This document shows positions 15,734-21,529 of a DNA stretch of 26,462 bases, piece after piece. This DNA comes from a virus: IMG/VR virus record IMGVR_UViG_3300025133_000522, positions 1 through 26,462 of that record. One strand, 5' to 3'. The notes below the pieces were generated by a model. That model was not told where the DNA came from and ran no database searches. It saw only the letters and a program-made list of their open reading frames with translations. The stretch's first letter is position 1. Each line of letters starts with the position of its first letter. The position numbers were made by a program, and so were the translations under genes.

Positions 15734-16260
15734 GGGAGAGTAAAAAAGCACCCTCAATACAAGCCCATGAAGGACGCTCAGAGAGGATGCCCGAAGATAA
15801 CTCCGAATGTTTTTTTGCAATTTATAAAATTTTTGTGAGATGTGAAAGGGGTGGGGGTTATATCATATATGTACGCATACGTTCCATAATCCGAAACCGA
15901 AATCCCCGATGGGGGTGGTCGAAACCAATTCCAATGCACGCATTTCAAATGTCGATTCTACTTTCCAATGCACGCATACTATATTGTGGCTATTGTATCC
16001 ATCATTATCGGAATGGGGGACATAAGTTGCACCGATACCTTAAACCTATATAAAGCCCTGTAATGAATCGGCATATTGCTCCCTGGTAACACACCTAATA
16101 TCGGAAGAACTGCCCTTAAACGTAGTGAGAACAAGGGAGAGAGGGCATAACACCGCCTATCTACACACCAATCACTATCATTAGTGTTTACCTTAGAAAA
16201 AAGTTTACCCTCTGAATCCCTTGCTATCAGTACAATCGTTAAAATAAAGTGTAAAAAAAC
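15734..16260. other. Non-coding stretch with direct and inverted repeats
   Basis: No convincing gene. It is less AT-rich than its surroundings. It holds a 15-base direct repeat (15929-15943 and 15963-15977) with a third ACGCATAC core at 15873, and several inverted repeats: CCCC-GAT-GGGG (15904-15914), TATCGG/CCGATA (16006-16011/16032-16037), CTCCCT/AGGGAG (16079-16084/16134-16139) and CACTA-TCAT-TAGTG (16173-16186). It could be a replication origin, an attachment region, or a structured RNA or leader. It lies at the late/early boundary, which favours an origin or control region. Confidence 0.45.
15929..15977. repeat. Pair of 15-base direct repeats (iteron-like)
   Basis: TTCCAATGCACGCAT occurs exactly at 15929-15943 and 15963-15977, with start points 34 bases apart. 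A related core (ACGCATAC) is at 15873-15880 and again at the end of the second copy. Spaced direct repeats in non-coding DNA are typical of replication-initiator or regulator binding sites. Confidence 0.7.
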
Positions 16261-16292
16261 TTGACACGTATTATTTTTTTAGCTTATCTTTG
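16261..16292 (+). promoter_or_regulatory. Strong consensus promoter of the early region
   Basis: TTG (16261-16263), 21 bases, then TATCTTTG (16285-16292). This is the closest plus-strand match to the Bacteroidetes consensus in the window. Transcription would begin near 16298-16300. No gene follows for about 720 bases; a highly self-complementary stretch does, so the first product is expected to be RNA. Confidence 0.7.
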
Positions 16293-16297
16293 TTGCA

Positions 16298-16970
16298 GAC
16301 AAATGGGAGATATGTCTCTAACTACCTCCACGTTCTTTAACATACTGATTCAGATATAGCGTTCAGCGTAGGAGTAAGCAACGTGCCAAGGCATTGCAGT
16401 AAGGCTTACAACCATCCTTAGAATAGCATCTGACTAACAAGTTCCCACGAGAGATAGCATCAAAGGGATGTTAAGTTAGCACATCAGTTACACTTTAGCT
16501 TGATTGAGGATGATAAGCCTTAGTAATGACGAGTGAAGTTGCATTGTCAACAGAAGCGAGTTAAAGCAAAAATTCAATCAGCGTTTGCAAGTATCGAACA
16601 ACTTGACGGAAACCATCGCCGACAACCAGATGGGCTTGGATAGACCAATAGGCTATCATCAAGTTAGGTAAAGCACCATAGGGGAATTAAAACTTCCGTA
16701 CCGACTAATATGGGAATTCTCATCCGAGGGGATATGAATGTAAATTGTAAGCAATGCAATACAAGGAGCATGATTATGTAAGCACGATGAGAGATACGCA
16801 TTTGTAATGTTGTTGCGTATATGAATGACAACATACATTTTTGATTCGATGGGATGTTAAGTAAGGGTTACTCGCAGTAACTTAATATGGTGGTGCATGA
16901 GCCATCCTTACTTAGCCCCTTTAAAGCTACCAAAGGCAGTTACAAGTCTGCATAAAAGCTGAGTAGAGGA
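16298..16970 (+). ncRNA. Large structured non-coding RNA (candidate, about 670 nt)
   Basis: There is no convincing reading frame, yet the sequence is full of ordered complementary segments. Helices seen by eye: 16329-16334/16380-16385 (CACGTT/AACGTG); 16400-16408/16514-16522 (9 perfect pairs) continued by 16413-16421/16504-16512; 16430-16438 with 16475-16479 and 16484-16487; 16443-16446/16465-16468; 16588-16592/16601-16605; 16613-16617/16629-16633; 16635-16643/16653-16663; 16794-16800/16814-16820 with a pseudoknot to 16828-16834; 16858-16866/16906-16914 enclosing 16867-16881. It follows a strong promoter and precedes the first early gene. Size, phage context and a nearby tRNA-like element recall ornate phage RNAs such as GOLLD and ROOL, but I cannot assign a family. 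Confidence 0.72.
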
Positions 16971-17015
16971 AACCATTAACCATTAATACCTTAAGATCAC
17001 TAAACCTTAGAAACT

Positions 17016-17333
17016 ATGACAACTATTACCTTAAATTGGGAAACAGAAAATGGTCAGTACAAGCAAGACTTTAATGGTCTTAATACTGCCATAAAAGAAA
17101 TGAATAAGATGGCTGAAAGCATAGGCAAAATAGAAAGTTTATCTTTAGTCCCTTACAAAGTATCTGTTGTGATAACCGATAGAAATGACAATTGGGACTT
17201 AGTAATAGGTTCTAATGAGGAAGTTTATTACATAGCTAAAGAGGGCAGTAAATGTTCATCAGGTTACTACGGAACAGTAGGTCACCTTAGAAATAATATC
17301 CGATTAGGATACGAGAAAACAAAATTAAACTAA
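17016..17333 (+). CDS. First early gene, unknown function
   Basis: I do not recognise this 105-residue protein. It is soluble and mixed alpha/beta: a helix around residues 21-36 (LNTAIKEMNKMAESIG), then strands (VSVVITD, WDLVIGSNEEVYYIA) and a Gly/Ser-rich loop (CSSGYYGTV). It is the first gene after the structured RNA, and its start has the leader CCTTAGAAACTATG found throughout this block. Probably an early host-takeover or accessory protein, by position only. Confidence 0.6.
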   Translation: MTTITLNWETENGQYKQDFNGLNTAIKEMNKMAESIGKIESLSLVPYKVSVVITDRNDNWDLVIGSNEEVYYIAKEGSKCSSGYYGTVGHLRNNIRLGYEKTKLN

Positions 17334-17353
17334 ACCATTAATACCCTAAGATT

Positions 17354-17641
17354 ATGAAGAAGACATTTAGCAAAGTACGTTACATAGGATGGGAGCGTTC
17401 AATGAGTCCGACAATAGAGCGGGAGACGAGAACAATGGAATACCATGTTGTATGGAATAAGGAGCAAGAGCGTGGATGGTTTGAAATCTACGATAAGGAA
17501 AGTGGTGGGAAAGACTATCACGCTGAGGGTCGTCTATCATTCGATGGCGATAAACTTTACGACTACGATGGTGTATTCTCCTTGTTTGAAGTTATCAAGT
17601 GTCTCAAAGAGTGGGGTGCTGATACGAGTGAAATTGAATAG
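17354..17641 (+). CDS. Early protein of unknown function
   Basis: The 95-residue soluble protein is rich in charged and aromatic residues; MEYHVVWNKEQERGWFEIYDKESGG (read in parts near residues 28-52) looks like a small beta-sheet, followed by LFEVIKCLKEWG as a C-terminal helix. It follows gene 17016-17333 by 20 bases, with the recurrent leader CCCTAAGATTATG. A strong hairpin lies just after its stop. Confidence 0.6.
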   Translation: MKKTFSKVRYIGWERSMSPTIERETRTMEYHVVWNKEQERGWFEIYDKESGGKDYHAEGRLSFDGDKLYDYDGVFSLFEVIKCLKEWGADTSEIE

Positions 17642-17653
17642 GTTAACTGACGA

Positions 17654-17699
17654 GGTCTTAATGACCGAAACAATGTCATATCGGGGGGTATGACGTTGT
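17654..17699 (+). other. Two adjacent intergenic RNA hairpins
   Basis: GGTC-TTAAT-GACC (17654-17666) is followed by an 11-bp hairpin, ACAATGTCATA (17670-17680) pairing with TATGACGTTGT (17689-17699), with one G-T pair and loop TCGGGGGG. No T-run follows, so it is not a classical terminator; a processing, stability or protein-binding site is more likely. A 13-codon frame (17725-17766) with the CACTATCATTATG leader follows; its coding status is doubtful. Confidence 0.65.
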
Positions 17700-17771
17700 C
17701 TTAACCATCTAAAACACTATCATTATGACTAAAAGTTTGACATTAAGTACAACCAATAAACCTTAGAGACT

Positions 17772-18002
17772 ATGGAGAACTTAGAGAAATTTTCAAGGAA
17801 ATACGGAGATATAGAGAACGGATTCTATACCGTTAAGACCGTAGTAAGAAATCCAAAAGGTGAATTATTCGTTAACTATGTACAGTACATAGATGATAAG
17901 AAAGTAAGCCTTACTAAACATATAGCATGGATAGATGGGTATGGCGATATTGAAACAATCGAAGAACCATGTTACAGAAAATTTTATTCAACTAACCATT
18001 AA
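17772..18002 (+). CDS. Early protein of unknown function
   Basis: A 76-residue soluble protein, probably one beta-sheet: NGFYTVKTVVRN, GELFVNYVQYIDDKKVSLTK and IAWIDGYGDIETI alternate hydrophobic and polar residues. Leader CCTTAGAGACTATG. It lies in line with its neighbours and 12 bases before the next gene. No family recognised. Confidence 0.58.
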   Translation: MENLEKFSRKYGDIENGFYTVKTVVRNPKGELFVNYVQYIDDKKVSLTKHIAWIDGYGDIETIEEPCYRKFYSTNH

Positions 18003-18014
18003 TACCTTAAGATT

Positions 18015-18404
18015 ATGAAATACGGAATATTAGAGGGAGATACCTTAACTAAGTTTAAGAATCCTACAAACATTATAGAGTTAGCTAAATCTGTTTTAGC
18101 ACGAAAGCTAAGAGAGGACAATCAATCATTAAACGCTCAAGGTGTATTAGACTACATGAATGGTTGGGTTGAATGGTCACAAGACATGGACGAGCCTGTA
18201 ACTGAGCCACATCAGATAGTAGATGTAGCGGTAGATACCATAGTGTATAGTAACGCACACTACATAGACCTATCAACTAATATCGAAATCTCAAATGACG
18301 AGAGACATGAGTTATATACACACATGGTAAGACTGATAGACACTTTCTTAGACAAAGCATTATTGATAGGTAATTACTCTATTAATAAAGATGACTTACA
18401 ATAG
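18015..18404 (+). CDS. Early protein of unknown function, helical
   Basis: A 129-residue acidic, mostly helical protein: IIELAKSVLARKLRED (20-35), VLDYMNGWVEWSQ (44-56), then HQIVDVAVDTIVY and RHELYTHMVRLIDTFLDKALL (97-117). It has no membrane segment or catalytic motif I can name. Its start follows the full leader, CATTAATACCTTAAGATTATG in two pieces, shared with 17354 and 18500. Its stop overlaps the tRNA-like element by two bases. Confidence 0.58.
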   Translation: MKYGILEGDTLTKFKNPTNIIELAKSVLARKLREDNQSLNAQGVLDYMNGWVEWSQDMDEPVTEPHQIVDVAVDTIVYSNAHYIDLSTNIEISNDERHELYTHMVRLIDTFLDKALLIGNYSINKDDLQ

Positions 18405-18465
18405 CAATGAATCTTGGTAGAAGTCGAAATAATAAGGCTTGGGAGTTCGATTCTCCCCTTTGCTA
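18403..18465 (+). other. Degenerate tRNA-like element
   Basis: A canonical T-arm is present: GGGAG (18441-18445), loop TTCGATT, CTCCC (18453-18457). It is followed by CTTTGCT, which pairs with AGCAATG (18403-18409) at 6 of 7 positions to form an acceptor stem, then A. GGTAGA (18416-18421) resembles a D-loop end, and AAGTC/GGCTT (18421-18425/18436-18440) could form an anticodon stem but with a 10-base loop. At 63 bases it is about 10 short and lacks a variable loop and CCA. It may be a tRNA relic, a tRNA mimic, or a phage copy of a tRNA 3' end as in attP sites. Confidence 0.6.
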
Positions 18466-18499
18466 CAAACCACTATCATTAACCTTTAACCTTAAGATT

Positions 18500-18730
18500 A
18501 TGGGAAATTATACAAGACTATTGTGTGACCTACACGAGATAGCAAGTGAAACATCTGACGCAAAAACAAGAAATCAACTATTGACATTGTGGACTAATGT
18601 TGGTCACATCAAAAGAGCCGAAGAAGCGTTATATGTCGGTAGCCTACATTCAGAAGAAACATTAATCCAATCACGAAAAGAATTAAATGAAATCTTTAAC
18701 GCTAAGGATTTATACTCTAAAGTAATTTAA
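18500..18730 (+). CDS. Early protein of unknown function
   Basis: I place the start at the ATG at 18500 because the leader CCTTAAGATTATG precedes it; an in-frame ATG at 18407 would translate the tRNA-like element. The 76-residue product is helical (TRLLCDLHEIASETSDAKTR, then NVGHIKRAEEALYVG and ETLIQSRKELNEIF), with no known motif. Four bases separate it from the next gene. Confidence 0.6.
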   Translation: MGNYTRLLCDLHEIASETSDAKTRNQLLTLWTNVGHIKRAEEALYVGSLHSEETLIQSRKELNEIFNAKDLYSKVI

Positions 18731-18734
18731 GACT

Positions 18735-18935
18735 ATGGAAATTACAGAAACACACATAATATCACTTGCAAGATGTGAGGATTCATTCTACACAGATGTA
18801 CAAACGATTAGGTTTATAATGAGCAGATACGACCTAAGTGAGGAATCAGCTAAAGAGTTGATCGCTGACATAAAAGATAGGAGACAACAAGTAAGTGAGT
18901 GCTTCTACAAAAGAATTGTTAACCTAAGAAAATAG
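18735..18935 (+). CDS. Small early protein of unknown function
   Basis: A 66-residue, mostly helical charged protein (TIRFIMSRYDLSEESAKELI, 26-45; ADIKDRRQQVSECFYKRI, 46-63). LSEESAKELI looks like the helix-turn of a small UBA- or helix-turn-helix-like fold, but the match is too short to name. Leader TTTAAGACTATG, in line with neighbours. Confidence 0.55.
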   Translation: MEITETHIISLARCEDSFYTDVQTIRFIMSRYDLSEESAKELIADIKDRRQQVSECFYKRIVNLRK

Positions 18936-18940
18936 AAATT

Positions 18941-19159
18941 ATGCTAAAGACATCTTACACGAGCCACACTTACTATGGTAAGGGCTATCAAGTTAACGCC
19001 ATAGGCGTTGTACACAACGGAGATTTTGATGGTATTGAAAGGATACTATTCTTAGATACCAATACCAATACTGAAACAGATATTACAGACTTTATATACG
19101 ACCATTCGACTGATGCGTTTATAGAGGACATGGAGCAGAATTGTATAGACAATATTTAA
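18941..19159 (+). CDS. Small early protein of unknown function
   Basis: A 72-residue acidic protein. YGKGYQVNAIGVVHNGDFDG then IERILFLDTNTNTETDITDF looks like a small beta-sheet with a repeated Thr-Asn segment (TNTNTE); the C-terminus is acidic and helical. Leader AATAGAAATTATG, 5 bases after the previous stop. No family recognised. Confidence 0.55.
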   Translation: MLKTSYTSHTYYGKGYQVNAIGVVHNGDFDGIERILFLDTNTNTETDITDFIYDHSTDAFIEDMEQNCIDNI

Positions 19160-19172
19160 ACCCTAAGAACTT

Positions 19173-19373
19173 ATGACATACCTAACAATAGGGTACGTGC
19201 AATCTAAGATGATTCGCTTACCACTTAACCTTAACAAGGACTGGAACAATACTATCAACTCCCTTGAAACCATTAACGAGATAACACAATTCATTGAGAC
19301 CGACTCAAGGTCAACTAAAGATGAGGTATACAGATTAAGGTTTGCCCTCAAAATTAAAGATGAATTTGAATAA
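19173..19373 (+). CDS. Small early protein of unknown function
   Basis: A 66-residue protein with an N-terminal strand-like stretch (YLTIGYVQSKMIRLPLNL) and a helical C-terminal half (TINSLETINEITQFIETD, DEVYRLRFALKIKDEF). Leader CCCTAAGAACTTATG. It is the last gene before a 294-base structured non-coding stretch, so that RNA could act on this mRNA as a 3' element. Confidence 0.52.
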   Translation: MTYLTIGYVQSKMIRLPLNLNKDWNNTINSLETINEITQFIETDSRSTKDEVYRLRFALKIKDEFE

Positions 19374-19667
19374 ACATAGTTATCCCTACTTGGATAACCT
19401 TGTAACGAGTGGTGTTACTTATATTGTGACCCCTTTTAGGCAAGAATCGGCAATGCGATTAACTCCTTGTGAGCCAAAACAATCGACATTACGATTCGTT
19501 GCGGAGAGATTTTTAAAGATTTTTCTTTGAAAAGAAATCAGTAACAGATGTGTTACATTAGATAAGAGCGAAGTTATAAGAAATATTTGAGATAGTCAAG
19601 TGTTTCACCATAAATGTTAATAACTATTTTAAAAACCAAGAGAAATATCAAACTAAACACTATCATT
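19374..19667 (+). ncRNA. Structured non-coding stretch between early genes (candidate RNA)
   Basis: No plausible gene. Five clean hairpins: GTTATCC-CTACTT-GGATAAC (19379-19398), GTAAC-7-GTTAC (19402-19418), AATCG-GCAATG-CGATT (19445-19460), AATCG-ACATTA-CGATT (19481-19496) and GTAAC-AGATGT-GTTAC (19541-19556). Two arms recur (AATCG/CGATT twice, GTAAC/GTTAC twice). It ends in the leader CACTATCATTATG of the next gene. No consensus promoter is seen inside, so it may be part of the early transcript, as a leader or a processed RNA. Confidence 0.55.
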
Positions 19668-19910
19668 ATGAGAACAATTACGGTATCAAACAGGAGTGTG
19701 TACTTTAAGTATGCAGAAGTAGAAGTAACCATACCCGATGACATTAAAGATGAAGACATTTTGGATTGGTTAACGAGTAACGAACACGAGTTCGTAGAGA
19801 GAATAGATAACGCTATATATAAATCTGACTACGAGTGTAGCGATTCAGAGTGTGAATGGAGATACGATGTTGAGGTAGATGGGAAACAGACTATCGGAGG
19901 ACACCTATGA
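19668..19910 (+). CDS. Early acidic protein of unknown function
   Basis: I place the start at the ATG at 19668, behind CACTATCATTATG; a frame extending to 19614 would run into the structured leader. The 80-residue product is acidic: RTITVSNRSVYFKYAEVEV and IPDDIKDEDILDWL, then YECSDSECEWRYDVEVDG, with two Cys. It overlaps the next gene by four bases (ATGA), indicating coupling. I recognise no family. Confidence 0.58.
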   Translation: MRTITVSNRSVYFKYAEVEVTIPDDIKDEDILDWLTSNEHEFVERIDNAIYKSDYECSDSECEWRYDVEVDGKQTIGGHL

Positions 19911-20125
19911 AAAAGAAATCAAACATTAAGATAGACCTCTATCAGACGTTCCCCACTCAAATAGAAATACTACCACGACTTTCGATCATTTACGGATTCG
20001 GGGAGACTATTGAGGTAAAAACAGATGATGGAGATACTGAAATAATACGTAATGGTATTGCCATAGAGTGGCTATGGTTTGCAGTATTCATCCACAGGGT
20101 AAGAACAATAAGTGTAACAAAGTAA
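19907..20125 (+). CDS. Small early protein of unknown function
   Basis: A 72-residue protein starting inside the stop of the preceding gene (ATGA overlap). Its N-terminus is basic (KKKSNIKID), followed by beta-patterned segments (TIEVKTDDGDTEIIRNGIAI) and a hydrophobic C-terminal part (WLWFAVFIHRV, 51-67) that might touch a membrane but is short. Its only clear feature is coupled translation with the acidic 80-residue protein; they may be partners. Confidence 0.52.
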   Translation: MKKKSNIKIDLYQTFPTQIEILPRLSIIYGFGETIEVKTDDGDTEIIRNGIAIEWLWFAVFIHRVRTISVTK

Positions 20126-20144
20126 ACTACTAAAGACTAACATT

Positions 20145-20555
20145 ATGGAGAATAAAAATTACAAGTGCGATTACTACATGGGAGAAAATGTATCGCAAGG
20201 ATTAGAAGAGGCTAAATATTGTATAAACCAACTTGTTCCAGAAGAAGAGCAAAGCGATTATCACAAAGAAATATTTAATGCCATTAATAATGCTATAGAA
20301 ATAATGGAAACTAAAAAGAGTATTAAATATTGTCAAGCTATAGTGTGGGTAAATAAAATAAGAGAGTTTAGGGAGACCCTAAAAGAAATTAACATTGAGA
20401 AAGCTGATAAAAAAAGGGATGGACAATATACTATTGCTCTTAAAGAATTAGAATTAGTGTTAAATAACGAGATGAGTCTGGAGGATGTATTCATGAACCC
20501 CGACAACACCCTAAGAAATATAATGTTGTTGGCACATTTAGATAAGACTAAGTAA
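20145..20555 (+). CDS. Early helical protein of unknown function
   Basis: A 136-residue, strongly helical and charged protein (EIFNAINNAIEIMETKKSIK, 43-62; VNKIREFRETLKEINIEK and DGQYTIALKELELVLNNEM later). No membrane or catalytic motif. A 34-base piece of this gene (20271-20304) is repeated after the gene at 20581-20614, so a tandem duplication with later decay seems to have happened here. Confidence 0.58.
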   Translation: MENKNYKCDYYMGENVSQGLEEAKYCINQLVPEEEQSDYHKEIFNAINNAIEIMETKKSIKYCQAIVWVNKIREFRETLKEINIEKADKKRDGQYTIALKELELVLNNEMSLEDVFMNPDNTLRNIMLLAHLDKTK

Positions 20556-20558
20556 ATG

Positions 20559-20576
20559 TGGTGCATATTTGCACCA
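20559..20576 (+). other. 7-bp hairpin after gene 20145-20555
   Basis: TGGTGCA-TATT-TGCACCA is a perfect stem with a 4-base loop, starting 4 bases past the stop codon. It is followed by AATAAATATTTAATG rather than a T-run, so it is a weak intrinsic terminator at best; a processing or mRNA-stability hairpin is an alternative. Confidence 0.55.
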
Positions 20577-20580
20577 ATAA

Positions 20581-20633
20581 ATATTTAATGCCATTGATAG
20601 GGCTATAGAAATAACTAACAAGCACATCAGTTA
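20581..20633 (+). pseudogene. Decayed duplicate fragment with shared repeat
   Basis: Bases 20581-20614 repeat 20271-20304 with three mismatches, exactly 310 bases downstream, but no frame continues. Right after it, at 20614-20633, is ACTAACAAGCACATCAGTTA, whose two halves also occur in the structured RNA (16433 and 16480) and, in variant form, at 24532. The piece is a relic of gene 20145-20555 next to a dispersed repeat. Confidence 0.55.
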
Positions 20634-20663
20634 TAGAAAATAAAAACTAAAAACTTAGAAATT

Positions 20664-20915
20664 ATGAAGAACACAACCTTAGTACTAACGGATAGCTTAA
20701 CAATGTCAGAATGTAGAGATGGCTATTGGCTATATGATTACACAAGAGGAATGAACCTCTCTGTGAAGGCAAAAACACAAGAAGATGCCTTTGTAGAAGC
20801 ACTCACATACTACCAAAGAAGAACTAAAAAGGTAGAAGATGAATTAAAAAAGTTAAGCCAATCAGTGAGTGTCTTTATCAATTCTGTTTCAGATGAAGAT
20901 GAGGGCGATTATTAA
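20664..20915 (+). CDS. Early protein of unknown function
   Basis: An 83-residue protein: TLVLTDSLTMSECRDGYWLYDYTRG then MNLSVKAKTQEDAFVEALTYYQRRTKKVEDEL. The pattern of a strand followed by a helix starting TQEDAFVEAL resembles small alpha/beta domains in which a strand carries an Asp/Gly turn. The acidic tail (DEDEGDY) is unusual. Leader ACTTAGAAATTATG. No known family. Confidence 0.56.
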   Translation: MKNTTLVLTDSLTMSECRDGYWLYDYTRGMNLSVKAKTQEDAFVEALTYYQRRTKKVEDELKKLSQSVSVFINSVSDEDEGDY

Positions 20916-20949
20916 ACTGTAATAAAACAAAACTAAAAACTTAGAAATT

Positions 20950-21081
20950 ATGAACACAAACGATAATTTATTTGAAAACACCTTACAAGAAGACTTAATC
21001 GTGGAATTATGGGACTTTTGCCCCGATCTCGAATTAATAATTGATGGAGTAACTGGTAAGATAACTGAAATATACATTTAA
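20950..21081 (+). CDS. Very small acidic protein (43 aa)
   Basis: A 43-residue frame with leader ACTTAGAAATTATG, identical to that of the gene before. It is acidic with helices (NTLQEDLIVELWDF) and a strand-like end (LELIIDGVTGKITEIYI). Position, leader and tight spacing (11 bases to the next ATG) support a real gene. Function unknown. Confidence 0.55.
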   Translation: MNTNDNLFENTLQEDLIVELWDFCPDLELIIDGVTGKITEIYI

Positions 21082-21092
21082 ACCTTAAACCT

Positions 21093-21377
21093 ATGTTAAC
21101 TAAAGAACAAATTACAGAACTACAACAAGAGAATGGTGTAGATGAAATTCAAGGAATGATTAATGATGGTACTGCTTGGAAGATGGAGGGCAGTATAGGT
21201 AGACACGCTATGGATTGTTTAAAAAGAGGGGTATGTTTCCTACCTAAGAGACCTCAAAAAGACTACTATGGGAACACCATACCAAGTATAGACATGATTA
21301 AGGAGGGGAGTATAGGAAGTTTATCACTATCATCTCTTTATTGGAGCGATGTTATTAACTACGAGGAATTAGATTAG
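21093..21377 (+). CDS. Early protein of unknown function
   Basis: A 94-residue protein with an N-terminal helix (TKEQITELQQENGVDEI) and a Gly/Ser-rich middle (DGTAWKMEGSIGRHAMDCLK; KEGSIGSLSLSSLYW) holding the motif GSIG twice. It resembles small phage accessory proteins with an N-terminal helix and a compact C-terminus, but I cannot name it. It is followed by a possible internal promoter. Confidence 0.55.
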   Translation: MLTKEQITELQQENGVDEIQGMINDGTAWKMEGSIGRHAMDCLKRGVCFLPKRPQKDYYGNTIPSIDMIKEGSIGSLSLSSLYWSDVINYEELD

Positions 21378-21380
21378 GAA

Positions 21381-21405
21381 TTGTAAAAAATCTTTCCTAT
21401 ATTTG
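21381..21405 (+). promoter_or_regulatory. Possible internal early promoter
   Basis: TATATTTG (21398-21405) matches the -7 consensus; a TTG at 21381-21383 lies 14 bases upstream, shorter than the usual spacer. It is followed within 29 bases by a 27-codon gene. It may renew transcription in the second half of the early block. Confidence 0.42.
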
Positions 21406-21433
21406 TAAAACTAATTAACCAAAAATTAAGAAG

Positions 21434-21517
21434 ATGTACGAAATTAATTGGACTGATGGAACAACGACCAAGATGGTAAAAGGTAAAATAGTAACAGTAC
21501 CAACAGAAATTAACTAA
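21434..21517 (+). CDS. Very small protein (27 aa)
   Basis: A 27-residue basic, beta-patterned peptide (MYEINWTDGTTTKMVKG, then KIVTVPTEIN) following the promoter-like box and an A-rich leader (AATTAAGAAGATG). It is 12 bases before the next gene. The short length makes it uncertain, but the tight position and absence of other coding content support it. Confidence 0.45.
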   Translation: MYEINWTDGTTTKMVKGKIVTVPTEIN

Positions 21518-21529
21518 ATAAAAAAAACT

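Noticed and set aside
15664-16053. A 129-codon plus-strand frame overlapping the membrane-protein gene and the non-coding region
   Set aside because: It begins inside a clear membrane-protein gene in another frame, crosses direct and inverted repeats, has odd composition (many Arg, Ile, Tyr and His) and no leader.
16298-16970. A CRISPR array or tandem repeat block
   Set aside because: Repeats are few and unequally spaced; the signal is complementarity, not periodic repeats.
17445-17693. A plus-strand frame of 82 codons overlapping gene 17354-17641 and a hairpin
   Set aside because: Gene 17354-17641 has the leader and better composition; this frame crosses the 11-bp hairpin.
18403-18465. A functional tRNA gene
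   Set aside because: About 10 bases too short, no normal D or anticodon arm; only the T-arm and acceptor fit.
18407-18499. N-terminal extension of gene 18500-18730
   Set aside because: It would translate the tRNA-like element; the recurrent leader points to the ATG at 18500.
19342-19530. A 62-codon frame over the structured stretch
   Set aside because: It starts inside gene 19173-19373 and runs through several hairpins; no leader and unlikely composition.
20559-20576. A classical intrinsic terminator
   Set aside because: The stem is good but no T-run follows; called only as a hairpin.
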